Source: Pseudomonas sp. LB-090624
GTDB taxonomy: Bacteria; Pseudomonadota; Gammaproteobacteria; Pseudomonadales; Pseudomonadaceae
Direction: 5' to 3'
Assembly: GCF_003205205.1 (NCBI RefSeq)
Contig: NZ_QJRL01000007.1
Location: forward strand, 145,882 to 209,881
Length of the DNA: 64,000 nt
Positions 25,972-34,058 of the stretch are shown here, piece after piece. The position numbers and the translations under genes are program-made. Under the pieces are notes generated by a model that was given only the letters and a program-made list of their open reading frames with translations, had not been told where the DNA came from and made no database searches. The first letter of the stretch is position 1; each line of letters opens with the position of its first letter.

Positions 25972-27661
25972 GGTTGATCTCCTCAAGGGTGGTACGGCCA
26001 TCGCGGACCAGGTCCAGGGCCGAAGCCCGCAGCAGGCGCAGGCCACGCTGGCAGGCGAGTGTCTTGATTTGCGCCAGGGGGCGGCGCTCGACGATCATCT
26101 GCCGCAGGTCGTCGTCCAGGTGCAGCAGCTCGGCGATGGCGCTGCGGCCGCGGTAGCCACTGCCGCGGCACTGGCCGCAGCCCTGGGCGCGAACGAAGCG
26201 CCAGCCGGCCACCCCGTCGCGGGTCAGGCCCGAGCCATGCAAGGTGTCGTCATCGTGGTCGCAGGGCGTGGCGCAGTGCGGGCAGGCCAGACGAATCAGG
26301 CGTTGGGCCAGCACCGCGTTCAGCGCGGACACGAAGCTGTAGGGGTCGACCTGCATCTGGCTGAAGCGGCCGATCACGTCGAATACGTTGTTGGCGTGAA
26401 TGGTGGTGAACACCAGGTGGCCGGTGAGCGCCGATTGCACGGCGATCTGCGCGGTGTCCGGGTCGCGGATTTCACCCACCAGAATCTTGTCCGGGTCGTG
26501 GCGCAGGATCGAGCGCAAACCACGAGCGAAGGTCAGGCCCTTCTTTTCATTGACCGGAATCTGCAGCACGCCGGGCAGCTGGTATTCGACCGGGTCCTCG
26601 ATGGTGATGATTTTGTCCACGCCGTGGTTGATTTCGCTGATCATGGCGTACAGGGTGGTGGTCTTGCCGCTGCCGGTGGGGCCAGTGACCAGGATCATGC
26701 CGTAGGGCTCGGCGGCCAGCCGGCGCAGGGCGCGCAGGGTTTCTTCGGCAAACCCCAAGGCCTGCAATTGCACACCACTGACCCGGTCGGACAAGTCCTG
26801 CTTGTCGAGCACCCGCAGCACCGCGTCTTCACCAAAGATGCTGGGCATGATCGATACACGGAAATCGATTTGCCTATCGCCAACGGCAACCTTGAAGCGG
26901 CCGTCCTGGGGCACGCGTTTTTCGCCGATATCCAGCTCGGCCATGACCTTGATACGCGAAATCACCTGGTCGGCGAAGGCGCTGCCGCTGGCTTTGCCGG
27001 CACCGTTAAGCACACCGTCGATGCGGTATTTGATGGTCAGGCCCTGGCCAGTCATGCCCAGGTGAATGTCGCTGGCATGCAGCTTCAGCGCGTCATACAG
27101 GGTGGAGTTGACCAGCTTGACCACCCGGCTCTGGTCTTCGCTGATGCTGGCCAGCGACAGGCGTTGCAGCGGGTCGCTTTCGCTGCTGGTCTCGGCATCG
27201 TGGTCCAGGGCATCGACGGCGTGGAAGCTTTCTTCATGGCGGGCAAGGAACGTGGCCAGCTCGGCAGGATGGGCCAGGTACAACGGCGCACCCTGCAGCA
27301 CATCATCGATCCAGGCCAGGCGGGCAGGGTCGAAGGGGTCGGCGAATACGCCCAACAGTTGGCCGTCCTGCTCGATCAGCACGAATTCGCGCTTCAGGCA
27401 CGCGGCCAGGCTGACCTTGTCGAAGCGTGGGGTACTGGCCAGCAAGGTGTGGCTGACCAGTACCGGGTAATGCAGGGTCAGGCCCAGGCGTTGAGTGAAG
27501 GTGGCCGGGGTATCGCCGGCCAGTTGCTCCAGGCAGTTGAGCAGGCGTTGGTCGGTGGCTTGCAGGCGAGCCTGGGCCAGGAGGTCGCGGGGGTAGGCTT
27601 GAAGTGGTTTTGGCTGTGCCGGCGACTGGGCCGCAACGGTTGCATCGAATGCTTCTGGCAT
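25955..27661 (-). CDS. gspE: GspE/PilB-type secretion ATPase
   Basis: 568-aa hexameric ATPase powering pseudopilus assembly. N-terminal GspE/MshE-N domain (residues about 30-150), then the ATPase: Walker A GPTGSGKTT, Asp box, Walker B VGEIRDPDT, His box HLVFTTIHAN, and a C-terminal zinc tetracysteine site with CPHC and CGQC, typical of GspE rather than PilT. The ATG start at 27661 lies 60 nt after the receiver gene. There is no gspF in this operon, although GspE normally acts with it. Confidence 0.94.
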   Translation of the reverse strand: MPEAFDATVAAQSPAQPKPLQAYPRDLLAQARLQATDQRLLNCLEQLAGDTPATFTQRLGLTLHYPVLVSHTLLASTPRFDKVSLAACLKREFVLIEQDGQLLGVFADPFDPARLAWIDDVLQGAPLYLAHPAELATFLARHEESFHAVDALDHDAETSSESDPLQRLSLASISEDQSRVVKLVNSTLYDALKLHASDIHLGMTGQGLTIKYRIDGVLNGAGKASGSAFADQVISRIKVMAELDIGEKRVPQDGRFKVAVGDRQIDFRVSIMPSIFGEDAVLRVLDKQDLSDRVSGVQLQALGFAEETLRALRRLAAEPYGMILVTGPTGSGKTTTLYAMISEINHGVDKIITIEDPVEYQLPGVLQIPVNEKKGLTFARGLRSILRHDPDKILVGEIRDPDTAQIAVQSALTGHLVFTTIHANNVFDVIGRFSQMQVDPYSFVSALNAVLAQRLIRLACPHCATPCDHDDDTLHGSGLTRDGVAGWRFVRAQGCGQCRGSGYRGRSAIAELLHLDDDLRQMIVERRPLAQIKTLACQRGLRLLRASALDLVRDGRTTLEEINRVTFI

Positions 27662-27721
27662 GGCCTACGACTCCGCTCAGGGGCGCGTCGCAGGCTGGCT
27701 CGGCCAGGGGTGCGGGCGCCG

Positions 27722-28252
27722 CTATTCCCCTGTAAGCAGTTGGTCGTCGTCGGGCCCTGGTGGCTTGGCGCCGTTTCGGCGGCGGTCGGCCAACACCCAG
27801 CTTCCATCGTACAACTGCAGGGGGAAAGATTCGTTCCTGTTCTGGCGTCGTTCGACGAACCCTTCAGCCGGGTTGTCCGTGGCCCTGCGCCGGCGCTCGA
27901 TGCCCATCAGGTCGAAGATTGCACGGGCCAGTTCCATCAACGGGAACGGCTTGAACAGGACATGGCTCACGCCCAGTTCGGCGGCCCGCTCACGCACCTC
28001 GACGGTGGGGTGGGCGGTAATCAGCACGAAGTGGCATTGCCTGTTCTTGCGTACAGCCTCCAGTACCTGAAAACCTTCCATATCGGGCAAGCGGTAATCC
28101 AGCACGACTACTTGCGGTGCCAGGCTTACAGCCTGTTCGATACCACTGGCACCGTCGTGGGCAACATGAACTTCCAGGCCTTGCGCCTGCAGGTACGCTT
28201 GCAGGTTCTGCGCAAGAGTCTGTTCGTCATCGACTACCAATACTCTGTTCAC
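27722..28252 (-). CDS. Single-domain response regulator with short C-terminal tail
   Basis: 176-aa protein. Receiver domain at residues 1-120 with acidic pair D8/D9, phosphoacceptor D52 (VVVLDYRLPD), conserved Thr in VLITAHPT and Lys in LFKPFP. The ~55-residue tail is Arg/Asn-rich and shows no DNA-binding or enzymatic domain. Start: GTG at 28252 with GGGAG upstream; a TTG three bases earlier is possible, no ATG. It heads the secretion operon, below a sigma-54 promoter, so it may report or time secretion rather than bind DNA. Confidence 0.85.
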   Translation of the reverse strand: MNRVLVVDDEQTLAQNLQAYLQAQGLEVHVAHDGASGIEQAVSLAPQVVVLDYRLPDMEGFQVLEAVRKNRQCHFVLITAHPTVEVRERAAELGVSHVLFKPFPLMELARAIFDLMGIERRRRATDNPAEGFVERRQNRNESFPLQLYDGSWVLADRRRNGAKPPGPDDDQLLTGE

Positions 28253-28317
28253 CAAGGTCGACTCCCAAGAACTGCCCGGTTACCCGGTCTGCGAAGTGCG
28301 CCCTTGTACAGGCTTGA

Positions 28318-28486
28318 GCAGGCTTCGTGCCAGGCGTGAATAGTCATGTTGCACCGCTGTAACTCATTGATTTGCCAATAGTGCCGGCCAGCACCGATAT
28401 CGCGGCGGGCAGGCACACCCAGCTGGTTCCCCAGAAGCGGGGGAAATGATGGCACATTGCCAAGCCCTGATTCCCCAGCATTGGGG
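28318..28486 (-). promoter_or_regulatory. Sigma-54 promoter and two CCCC/GGGG dyads before the secretion operon
   Basis: TGGCACGAAGCCTGC reads on the - strand from 28332 to 28318, with GG-N10-GC spacing and a single mismatch to the consensus core. Upstream lie TTCCCC-AGAAGC-GGGGGAA (28427-28445) and TTCCCC-AGCATT-GGGG (28471-28486), both CCCC and GGGG separated by 6 bp. The same dyad occurs twice upstream of mnxG. The remaining 28253-28504 sequence holds no gene. Confidence 0.7.
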
Positions 28487-28504
28487 CAACGGCCATCAGG
28501 GTAC

Positions 28505-29146
28505 TCAGTCGGCAATCTCCACTTTACCGGATTCCCGCAAACGTTGGCGCACCCAATGGCGCGCCTGCGCTTCTCTTTGACCGATGAGCGTGGCCCTGGC
28601 CAACACCAGGCCGTGTTCGCGTATGACCGAAGGATTATCACTTTGGTTCTGCGCTCCTTGCAGGGTTGCTTGGTTGGCATCATAGAATGCCTGCACATCG
28701 TCCTGGCTCGGCGCGTCGACTGCGCTGAGCCTGGCATAAACCAGCTGGGCCGCCATCTCTTGCCGGGTATATTCAGTGTAATGTGCCCGATCGAAGCCCG
28801 CCTCTGCCAGACGCCGCTCGAAAATGGCCGGGCTGCCAAATGCTGCCTCCACTTCGCCGACGTGTGCCGACACCTGTTCATCGCTGATGGCAATGCCCTG
28901 GCGTTGCGCCTCCTGCCACAGCAGTTCCTTGTCGATCAGCTCATCCAGCGCCTGGTCGCGCAGGCGCTTGTACAGGCCCGGGTTGCGGATGCTGGTCAGC
29001 GCACGGCCCTGGGCTTCCAGGTACTCGCTGAAATAGCGCTCCAGGCGCATTTGCCCGATCTCCACGCCGTTGACCCGCGCGGCGGGCATATCGGCCCAGA
29101 CCGCCCGGCCCAACACCAGCAACAGGCACAGCAACATGATACGCAT
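28505..29146 (-). CDS. Periplasmic SurA-N-like chaperone lacking a parvulin domain
   Basis: 213-aa exported protein: signal peptide to about residue 18 (RAVWA), then a SurA/PpiD N-terminal chaperone-like region (ARVNGVEIGQMRLERYF, LIDKELLWQEAQRQGIAISDEQV in part). The parvulin isomerase domain that normally follows is absent; after residue about 150 only a short helical tail remains. It may serve as a folding helper for the exported multicopper oxidase. It is 12 nt downstream of the cytochrome fusion gene and ends the mnxG run, 250 bp before the secretion operon. Confidence 0.75.
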   Translation of the reverse strand: MRIMLLCLLLVLGRAVWADMPAARVNGVEIGQMRLERYFSEYLEAQGRALTSIRNPGLYKRLRDQALDELIDKELLWQEAQRQGIAISDEQVSAHVGEVEAAFGSPAIFERRLAEAGFDRAHYTEYTRQEMAAQLVYARLSAVDAPSQDDVQAFYDANQATLQGAQNQSDNPSVIREHGLVLARATLIGQREAQARHWVRQRLRESGKVEIAD

Positions 29147-29158
29147 GGCAACCTCCGT

Positions 29159-30742
29159 TCAAGGCGTTACCGGCACCGGCCGGTACGGGGTGACCGCGGT
29201 GAAGTGCGGCCCAGGCAGGTCGACCGCTACCACATGGGCGCCGGCCATGCCCTGGCGACGCCCGGGGCCAAAGCCCAATGCCGGGGTCAGGCCGGTGGCC
29301 ACATCGTGCAGGCCCTCCAGCGCGGTAATCAGCTGCTCGCGGCTGGCGTCACGGCCAATCTGTTTCAGCGCTTCGCTGAGCAACCGCAGCGCACACAGGG
29401 TGGAGACCTGCAGCGAAGCCTGGCGTGGGTCTAGGCCCTGACGCTGTTGCAGGCCGGCTAAAGTCGCCAGGCCCTGTTCGGTCCAGTCCCCAGGCACATA
29501 GGGATAGGCCAGGAACAGCCGTCGTGACCACTGCTCCGGCAAGCGCGCCACGGCCCCGGCTACCTGGCTGGAAGCGGCGAACAGGTACGGCTGGCGGCCC
29601 GCTGCCTGCAACGCTGCCGCCAGCTCGGCAAAGGCCTGAGCGCGGCCAAGGAAGATGATGCCCGGGCCATCCACGGCCTGGCCATCGAACACCTGGATGG
29701 CGGGCGTCGCCCAGCCCTGCTGCAGCAACCGCTCGCGCACCTGCTCGGCCAATGCGGCCTGTTCATTGCCAGCGTAAACCACGCGCAGTTCACCGGGCGC
29801 CAGGCCCAGCGCGGTCCGGGCGTGGCCTGCGAGGCTCAGCAATTGCTCCGGCAGGCCAGGCAGCGGGTCGAAGATCTGCGCACTACCGCCGCTGCGCGGG
29901 GTGCTGCCGATGAGGGGGACATTCTGTGCCCCCAGCAAGGTTGTCAGGCGCTGGTCGAGCATCGGCGCCAGCGGCGAAACCAAGGCAAATACCCGCTCTT
30001 GCCCCAGCAACCGCTGCAAGGCGCGTTCGGCGCTGGCCGGGTCGGCGCCCGGATCGAGCACCACCAGTTCCAGCCGTCGCCCGTGAATGCCGCCTTGCTG
30101 GTTGAGTTGCGCCACACCGTCCTGCAGTACCGCCCGAATCACGTGCCCGGCATCGGCCAACGGGCCGCTGGCAGGCAGCAAGGTGCCCAGGCGCAGCACG
30201 CCCTCCTCCACGCCGGGGTCGCGCTCCTGGGCCAGGCGCTTGAGATAGGCCGTGAGGTTGCGCTGGTCGGCCAACGTCAGCTCGAAACGGGGCATGGCCG
30301 GGTCCAGGCGGTTACCGGCCGGGTCCACACCCTGCTGGATGGCCCGGGCCAGGCTGCTGTCGGTATAGGCCGGGTAGGTGCGACCGTTGGCTTCGCGCGT
30401 GCCCTGCCCAAGTGCCAGGCGTCGCCAGTCCAGGCTGGGTGGGCGCACCCCACCTTCGGCACGGCCACGGCCGTCGCTGCCGTGGCAACTGGCGCAGGGC
30501 AGCACGCTGGCAGGGACGGCCATGTCGCTGGCTCCGACCCGGGCCTGCAGTTGCACATCACTGCTGGAAAGCCCTTCGCGGTAGAGGCGTTTACCGGCTT
30601 GTTCGTGGTCGGTAAGGTCGAGGGCCAAGGCCGAAAAAGAGGCCATGCCAAGCACGCATGTGAGCCATACCGCAAGCCCTGCGGGAGCAGCCGTGCGTCG
30701 CGAAAGCAGCTGCCCTAGAGGCAAACTCCCCAGCAGGCGCAT
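29159..30742 (-). CDS. Cytochrome c fused to a periplasmic amino-acid-type binding protein
   Basis: 527-aa exported protein with two parts. Residues about 41-165 form a c-type cytochrome with heme motif CASCH (C83-H87) and a likely Met ligand in AMPRFELT. Residues about 175-520 are a type I periplasmic binding fold of the branched-chain amino acid receptor family (LRLGTLLPASGPLADAG, LVVLDPGADPASAERA). The signal sequence is long (about 40 residues). Start at the ATG at 30742, five nt after the Sco gene; the earlier open frame lies within that gene. A redox sensor or electron carrier in Mn or copper chemistry is possible but unproven. Confidence 0.85.
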   Translation of the reverse strand: MRLLGSLPLGQLLSRRTAAPAGLAVWLTCVLGMASFSALALDLTDHEQAGKRLYREGLSSSDVQLQARVGASDMAVPASVLPCASCHGSDGRGRAEGGVRPPSLDWRRLALGQGTREANGRTYPAYTDSSLARAIQQGVDPAGNRLDPAMPRFELTLADQRNLTAYLKRLAQERDPGVEEGVLRLGTLLPASGPLADAGHVIRAVLQDGVAQLNQQGGIHGRRLELVVLDPGADPASAERALQRLLGQERVFALVSPLAPMLDQRLTTLLGAQNVPLIGSTPRSGGSAQIFDPLPGLPEQLLSLAGHARTALGLAPGELRVVYAGNEQAALAEQVRERLLQQGWATPAIQVFDGQAVDGPGIIFLGRAQAFAELAAALQAAGRQPYLFAASSQVAGAVARLPEQWSRRLFLAYPYVPGDWTEQGLATLAGLQQRQGLDPRQASLQVSTLCALRLLSEALKQIGRDASREQLITALEGLHDVATGLTPALGFGPGRRQGMAGAHVVAVDLPGPHFTAVTPYRPVPVTP

Positions 30743-30747
30743 GATGC

Positions 30748-31413
30748 TCACCGACCCGCCAGTGGCTGGGTCAGCAGCTGCATGCGCTGGGCAATCGCCG
30801 CGGGTGGTGCATCCGGGCGGATCTTGCTCCAACGCTTGCCGGCCACATCACCGGCAATCAACTGGGTCGAATGCTGCTCGGGGCTGGGCAGGAACTGCCC
30901 GATGCGGCCAAGCACCAGGTCGACACTGGCCTTGTCACCGGTCAGGAACAGCCAGTTCGGGCCGTCCACACCCTGCTTGGCGGCAAATGCCTTGAGTGCC
31001 TGTGGGGTATCGTTCAGCGGGTCGCTGCTGATCGACACGAAGGTGACCTGGCTGGCCAGCGCCGGCCCCATGGCTTCGCGCACCTCGCGCAGCTTGCGGG
31101 TAATCAGCGGGCAAGCGTCGGTGCAGTGGGTGAAGATCACGTTGAGCATCACCACCTTGTCCTTGAGCACGTCGCTGTAGAAACGCAGCTCGCGGCCGTT
31201 CTGGTCCTGCAACACGGTGTCGGTGAACCAGGTCTGGGCATCGCGGGTGCCGCCGCCACTGGTCATCGCCTGCGGCGCCGGTTGTGGCGCAGGCCCTTGC
31301 TGGCCATGGCCTTCATGGGCAAACGCCACCGAGGCCAGAATCCACAGGCAGCCACCCAGTACCAGCCAGTCGAAGCCGCGCATGCCAGCGCGGCGGGGGG
31401 TGACAGTGCTCAT
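30748..31413 (-). CDS. Sco1/SenC copper chaperone, second copy
   Basis: 221-aa thioredoxin-fold protein with the copper-binding pair CTDAC (FTHCTDACPL) and the distal His in EQHSTQLI. One N-terminal membrane anchor (residues about 14-32) is followed by a His/Gln-rich linker. Sco proteins deliver copper to periplasmic copper enzymes; here the likely client is the multicopper oxidase at the head of the operon. It overlaps the first sco gene as ATGA. Confidence 0.9.
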   Translation of the reverse strand: MSTVTPRRAGMRGFDWLVLGGCLWILASVAFAHEGHGQQGPAPQPAPQAMTSGGGTRDAQTWFTDTVLQDQNGRELRFYSDVLKDKVVMLNVIFTHCTDACPLITRKLREVREAMGPALASQVTFVSISSDPLNDTPQALKAFAAKQGVDGPNWLFLTGDKASVDLVLGRIGQFLPSPEQHSTQLIAGDVAGKRWSKIRPDAPPAAIAQRMQLLTQPLAGR

Positions 31414-32066
31414 GGTTGCACCTCGTGATGGTCGGCGATGGCGGTGCTCTTGGCATGCACCCGGCGGGCGCTGAGCCGGTTGATCTCTGCGATCAGCACG
31501 GCCGGGTCGGTGAAGCCGTAGTAACGCGTCCAGTGCCCGCTGCGCCCGTCGCCGACCAGGATCAGCGGCGGGTGCTGGCTAAGGTCGGCACTGAAGCTGC
31601 CCAGGCCCTTGAGGGTTTCAGTGATGGCGTACGGGCTGCCGGTCAACCAGCTCCAGCCTGGCCCCTTCTGGAACGCCTTGGCATAGTCCTGCAAGCGCCT
31701 GGCGTCATCGCGCTGGGGGTCGACGCTGATCGATACCAGGTGAATCTCCTCGCCGACCCGGCCACCCAGTTGCTGCTGGACCTTGCCCATGATCGACGAC
31801 ACCACGGGGCATACCGTGGTGCAGCTGGTATAGATGAAGCCCATGACCACCAGGTGGTCGCCCACCAGGTCTTTTTCCAGGCGTACCGGCATGCCGTCCT
31901 GGTTCAGCAGCGAAACATCGGCAAAGCGCACGCTGGCCTTTTCCTGGTGCGCCGCTGGCGGCTGCTCGGCGGGGCCTTTGTGGTCGTGACCGGCGTGGGC
32001 CAGGGCCAGGTCGCTGGCAAGTGCCAGGCTCAGGGCCAACAGTGTGAAAGCATGCTTGGCGTTCAT
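31410..32066 (-). CDS. Sco1/SenC copper chaperone, first copy
   Basis: 218-aa exported Sco protein: signal peptide to about residue 23 (ALAHAG), metal-binding linker HAGHDHKG, redox/copper motif CTTVC (TSCTTVCPV) and the C-terminal His in LSQHPPLI. Only distantly alike to its neighbour, so not a recent duplication. Coupled by ATGA overlaps to both the beta-propeller gene and the second sco gene. Confidence 0.9.
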   Translation of the reverse strand: MNAKHAFTLLALSLALASDLALAHAGHDHKGPAEQPPAAHQEKASVRFADVSLLNQDGMPVRLEKDLVGDHLVVMGFIYTSCTTVCPVVSSIMGKVQQQLGGRVGEEIHLVSISVDPQRDDARRLQDYAKAFQKGPGWSWLTGSPYAITETLKGLGSFSADLSQHPPLILVGDGRSGHWTRYYGFTDPAVLIAEINRLSARRVHAKSTAIADHHEVQP

Positions 32067-34039
32067 CGCACATTCCTCACGTCAGTCTGGGAAGCGTTGC
32101 TCGCTGCGGCCGGCAGGACGCGCAGGCTGGTGTAGTTTTCTTCGGCGAACTTGCGCCCCAGCGAGGGCGACTGCACATGCAGGTACCAGGCGCCGGCCTC
32201 AGGCAGTGTCAGCGCCGCCTGGTAGACGCCCTCGCCCACCTCTTGCAACTGCAGGTTGCGCGGCATCGACGACGGCGCCAGGAAGTAGCGCAGGCTCAGG
32301 TCGCTCAGGCCCCGCCGTGGCTGGCCGTCGTCGCCGACGATGCGTACTTTGGCGGTGAAGTTGCTGTGCTGCGGCAACGGCTGGTCCAGGCCGATGAACT
32401 CGGCATGTGCGGCCTTGGGCTTGCCGGCATTGGGCGCCTGGGCCACTTCGGTGCTGAAGCAGTGGATGATCTGTGGCTGGTTGAGCAGGAAGGCGACGTC
32501 GAACTTGCCGGCGGCGGGCAGTTTCACCGTCGAGCCGTACACCCCTGGCGCCACTTCACGCAGGCTGCGATCGATGACGATAGCGGCGCGGGCCTGGTGG
32601 CCGCGGTTGTTGTAGCCGGACATCGGCGCGTTCATGCCCTCGGCGTAGAAGTAGGTGGTGTTGTCCACCGGGTTGACCACGAACACCGAGTTGTCATCGC
32701 GCGACACCGACAGGCCTTGGGCCAGCGGCAGGTTACCGGCCTGGCGTGGCGCCGCCGGGCCAGCCTCGAAGCCCTGGACGATCGGCGTACGCCCGTCGCC
32801 CAGGCTGGCCAGGTTGATCATGCTCACCTTCGGCGAGGCCAGGCCACGCACATAGGCATAGCCCTTGGTGAAGGTCAGCTGGTAGGGCTCGGCCGCCACT
32901 GGGATCTTGTGGATCAGCCGGTCGGTGCTGGCATCGATCACCAGGGCCTGGTTTTCCAGGGTGTTGAGCACCACGCCGTAGCGGCCATCGCTGCTGAAGC
33001 GCATCGGCCCCAGGCCCTGTTCGGCCTTGACCGTGTGGCGCAGCTGGTGGTTACGCGCATCGAACACGCGCACGCTGCCCTCCTCGCCATCGACCACATA
33101 GACGGCCTGGGACAACGCCGAATAGCTGACCGACAACGGGTGCGGGCCCACCTTGATGGTCTTGGCCAGGCGCATTTCCGGGATATCGATGACACTCAGG
33201 GTACCGCTGTCGCGGTTGCTGACGTAGGCAAAGCGCGAATCGGCGCTGAAGGCGATCTCGTGGTGCCCGGTGCCAGTGTTGAAGCTTTTCAGGCTGGTGC
33301 GCCCCGGCACGTCGATCACCGTGACGCCGCCCTTGGCCGGGTCACTGCTGTTGTTGCCAACCCACAGCCGGTGCTGGTCGGGCTGCAAGGCCACGCGCAG
33401 TGGCTGCTCGCCAGCGTCCAGGTCGGCCACGCGGGTGAAGGTTTCGGTATCGATCACCGCCACCTTGCCGCTTTCGGGGATCGACACGAACACATGCTTG
33501 TCGTCGCTGGTGGCCACCCAGTCCATGGGCCGCCCGGGCAGATCGATGCGGGCCATGGTGCTGGTGACGCCGCCCACCGACACGGTCGGGTCGATCACCG
33601 TCAGGCTGGCGTCATTGTTCAGCATCAACAGGAAGTAGCTGTTCAGGTCGAGCAGTGGCCGGGCACCAATGCTGCTCTTGAGAAACAGCGCGACCCGTGA
33701 CTTGCAGCTTTGGTTGCGATCCCCGACCGGGGCCGACTGCGCCGGGTCGATCCACGCCCCCGGGGCCATGCCTGACAACGGCTGGCCGCTGGTCTGGTCG
33801 CTGACCTTGAAACGGATGTTGGCGAAGCTGCCTTCCTGCAGCTCGCCCCCGGCCAGCGGCCGGGCCTCGAACTCCACGGTCACACCGTCCCGGCTGAGCC
33901 GGTGCAGGGCTTGCGTGTCGGCAGCTTCCTGCAACAGCTCGCGGGGATCGCACCAGAGCTTTTCGTACGCCACGCCCAGGCCGATCAGCGCCACCCCCAG
34001 TACAACCCCCAAGTAAGCAGGGCGAGTCTTCTTGTTCAT
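32063..34039 (-). CDS. Membrane-anchored YVTN beta-propeller protein
   Basis: 658-aa protein with a single N-terminal hydrophobic helix (residues about 8-25), then a first beta domain and a seven-blade YVTN/NHL-like propeller (residues about 130-430: repeats such as VAVIDTETFTRVADLDAG, FAYVSNRDSGTLSVIDI). The last 190 residues contain two Ig/FixH-like beta modules (VAPGVYGSTVKLPAAG, VGEGVYQAALTLPEAG). No metal motif is obvious. It starts 19 nt after the mnxG stop and is probably an accessory or partner of the oxidase in the periplasm. Confidence 0.8.
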   Translation of the reverse strand: MNKKTRPAYLGVVLGVALIGLGVAYEKLWCDPRELLQEAADTQALHRLSRDGVTVEFEARPLAGGELQEGSFANIRFKVSDQTSGQPLSGMAPGAWIDPAQSAPVGDRNQSCKSRVALFLKSSIGARPLLDLNSYFLLMLNNDASLTVIDPTVSVGGVTSTMARIDLPGRPMDWVATSDDKHVFVSIPESGKVAVIDTETFTRVADLDAGEQPLRVALQPDQHRLWVGNNSSDPAKGGVTVIDVPGRTSLKSFNTGTGHHEIAFSADSRFAYVSNRDSGTLSVIDIPEMRLAKTIKVGPHPLSVSYSALSQAVYVVDGEEGSVRVFDARNHQLRHTVKAEQGLGPMRFSSDGRYGVVLNTLENQALVIDASTDRLIHKIPVAAEPYQLTFTKGYAYVRGLASPKVSMINLASLGDGRTPIVQGFEAGPAAPRQAGNLPLAQGLSVSRDDNSVFVVNPVDNTTYFYAEGMNAPMSGYNNRGHQARAAIVIDRSLREVAPGVYGSTVKLPAAGKFDVAFLLNQPQIIHCFSTEVAQAPNAGKPKAAHAEFIGLDQPLPQHSNFTAKVRIVGDDGQPRRGLSDLSLRYFLAPSSMPRNLQLQEVGEGVYQAALTLPEAGAWYLHVQSPSLGRKFAEENYTSLRVLPAAASNASQTDVRNVR

Positions 34040-34058
34040 GCTCGCGCTCCCTTATCCA

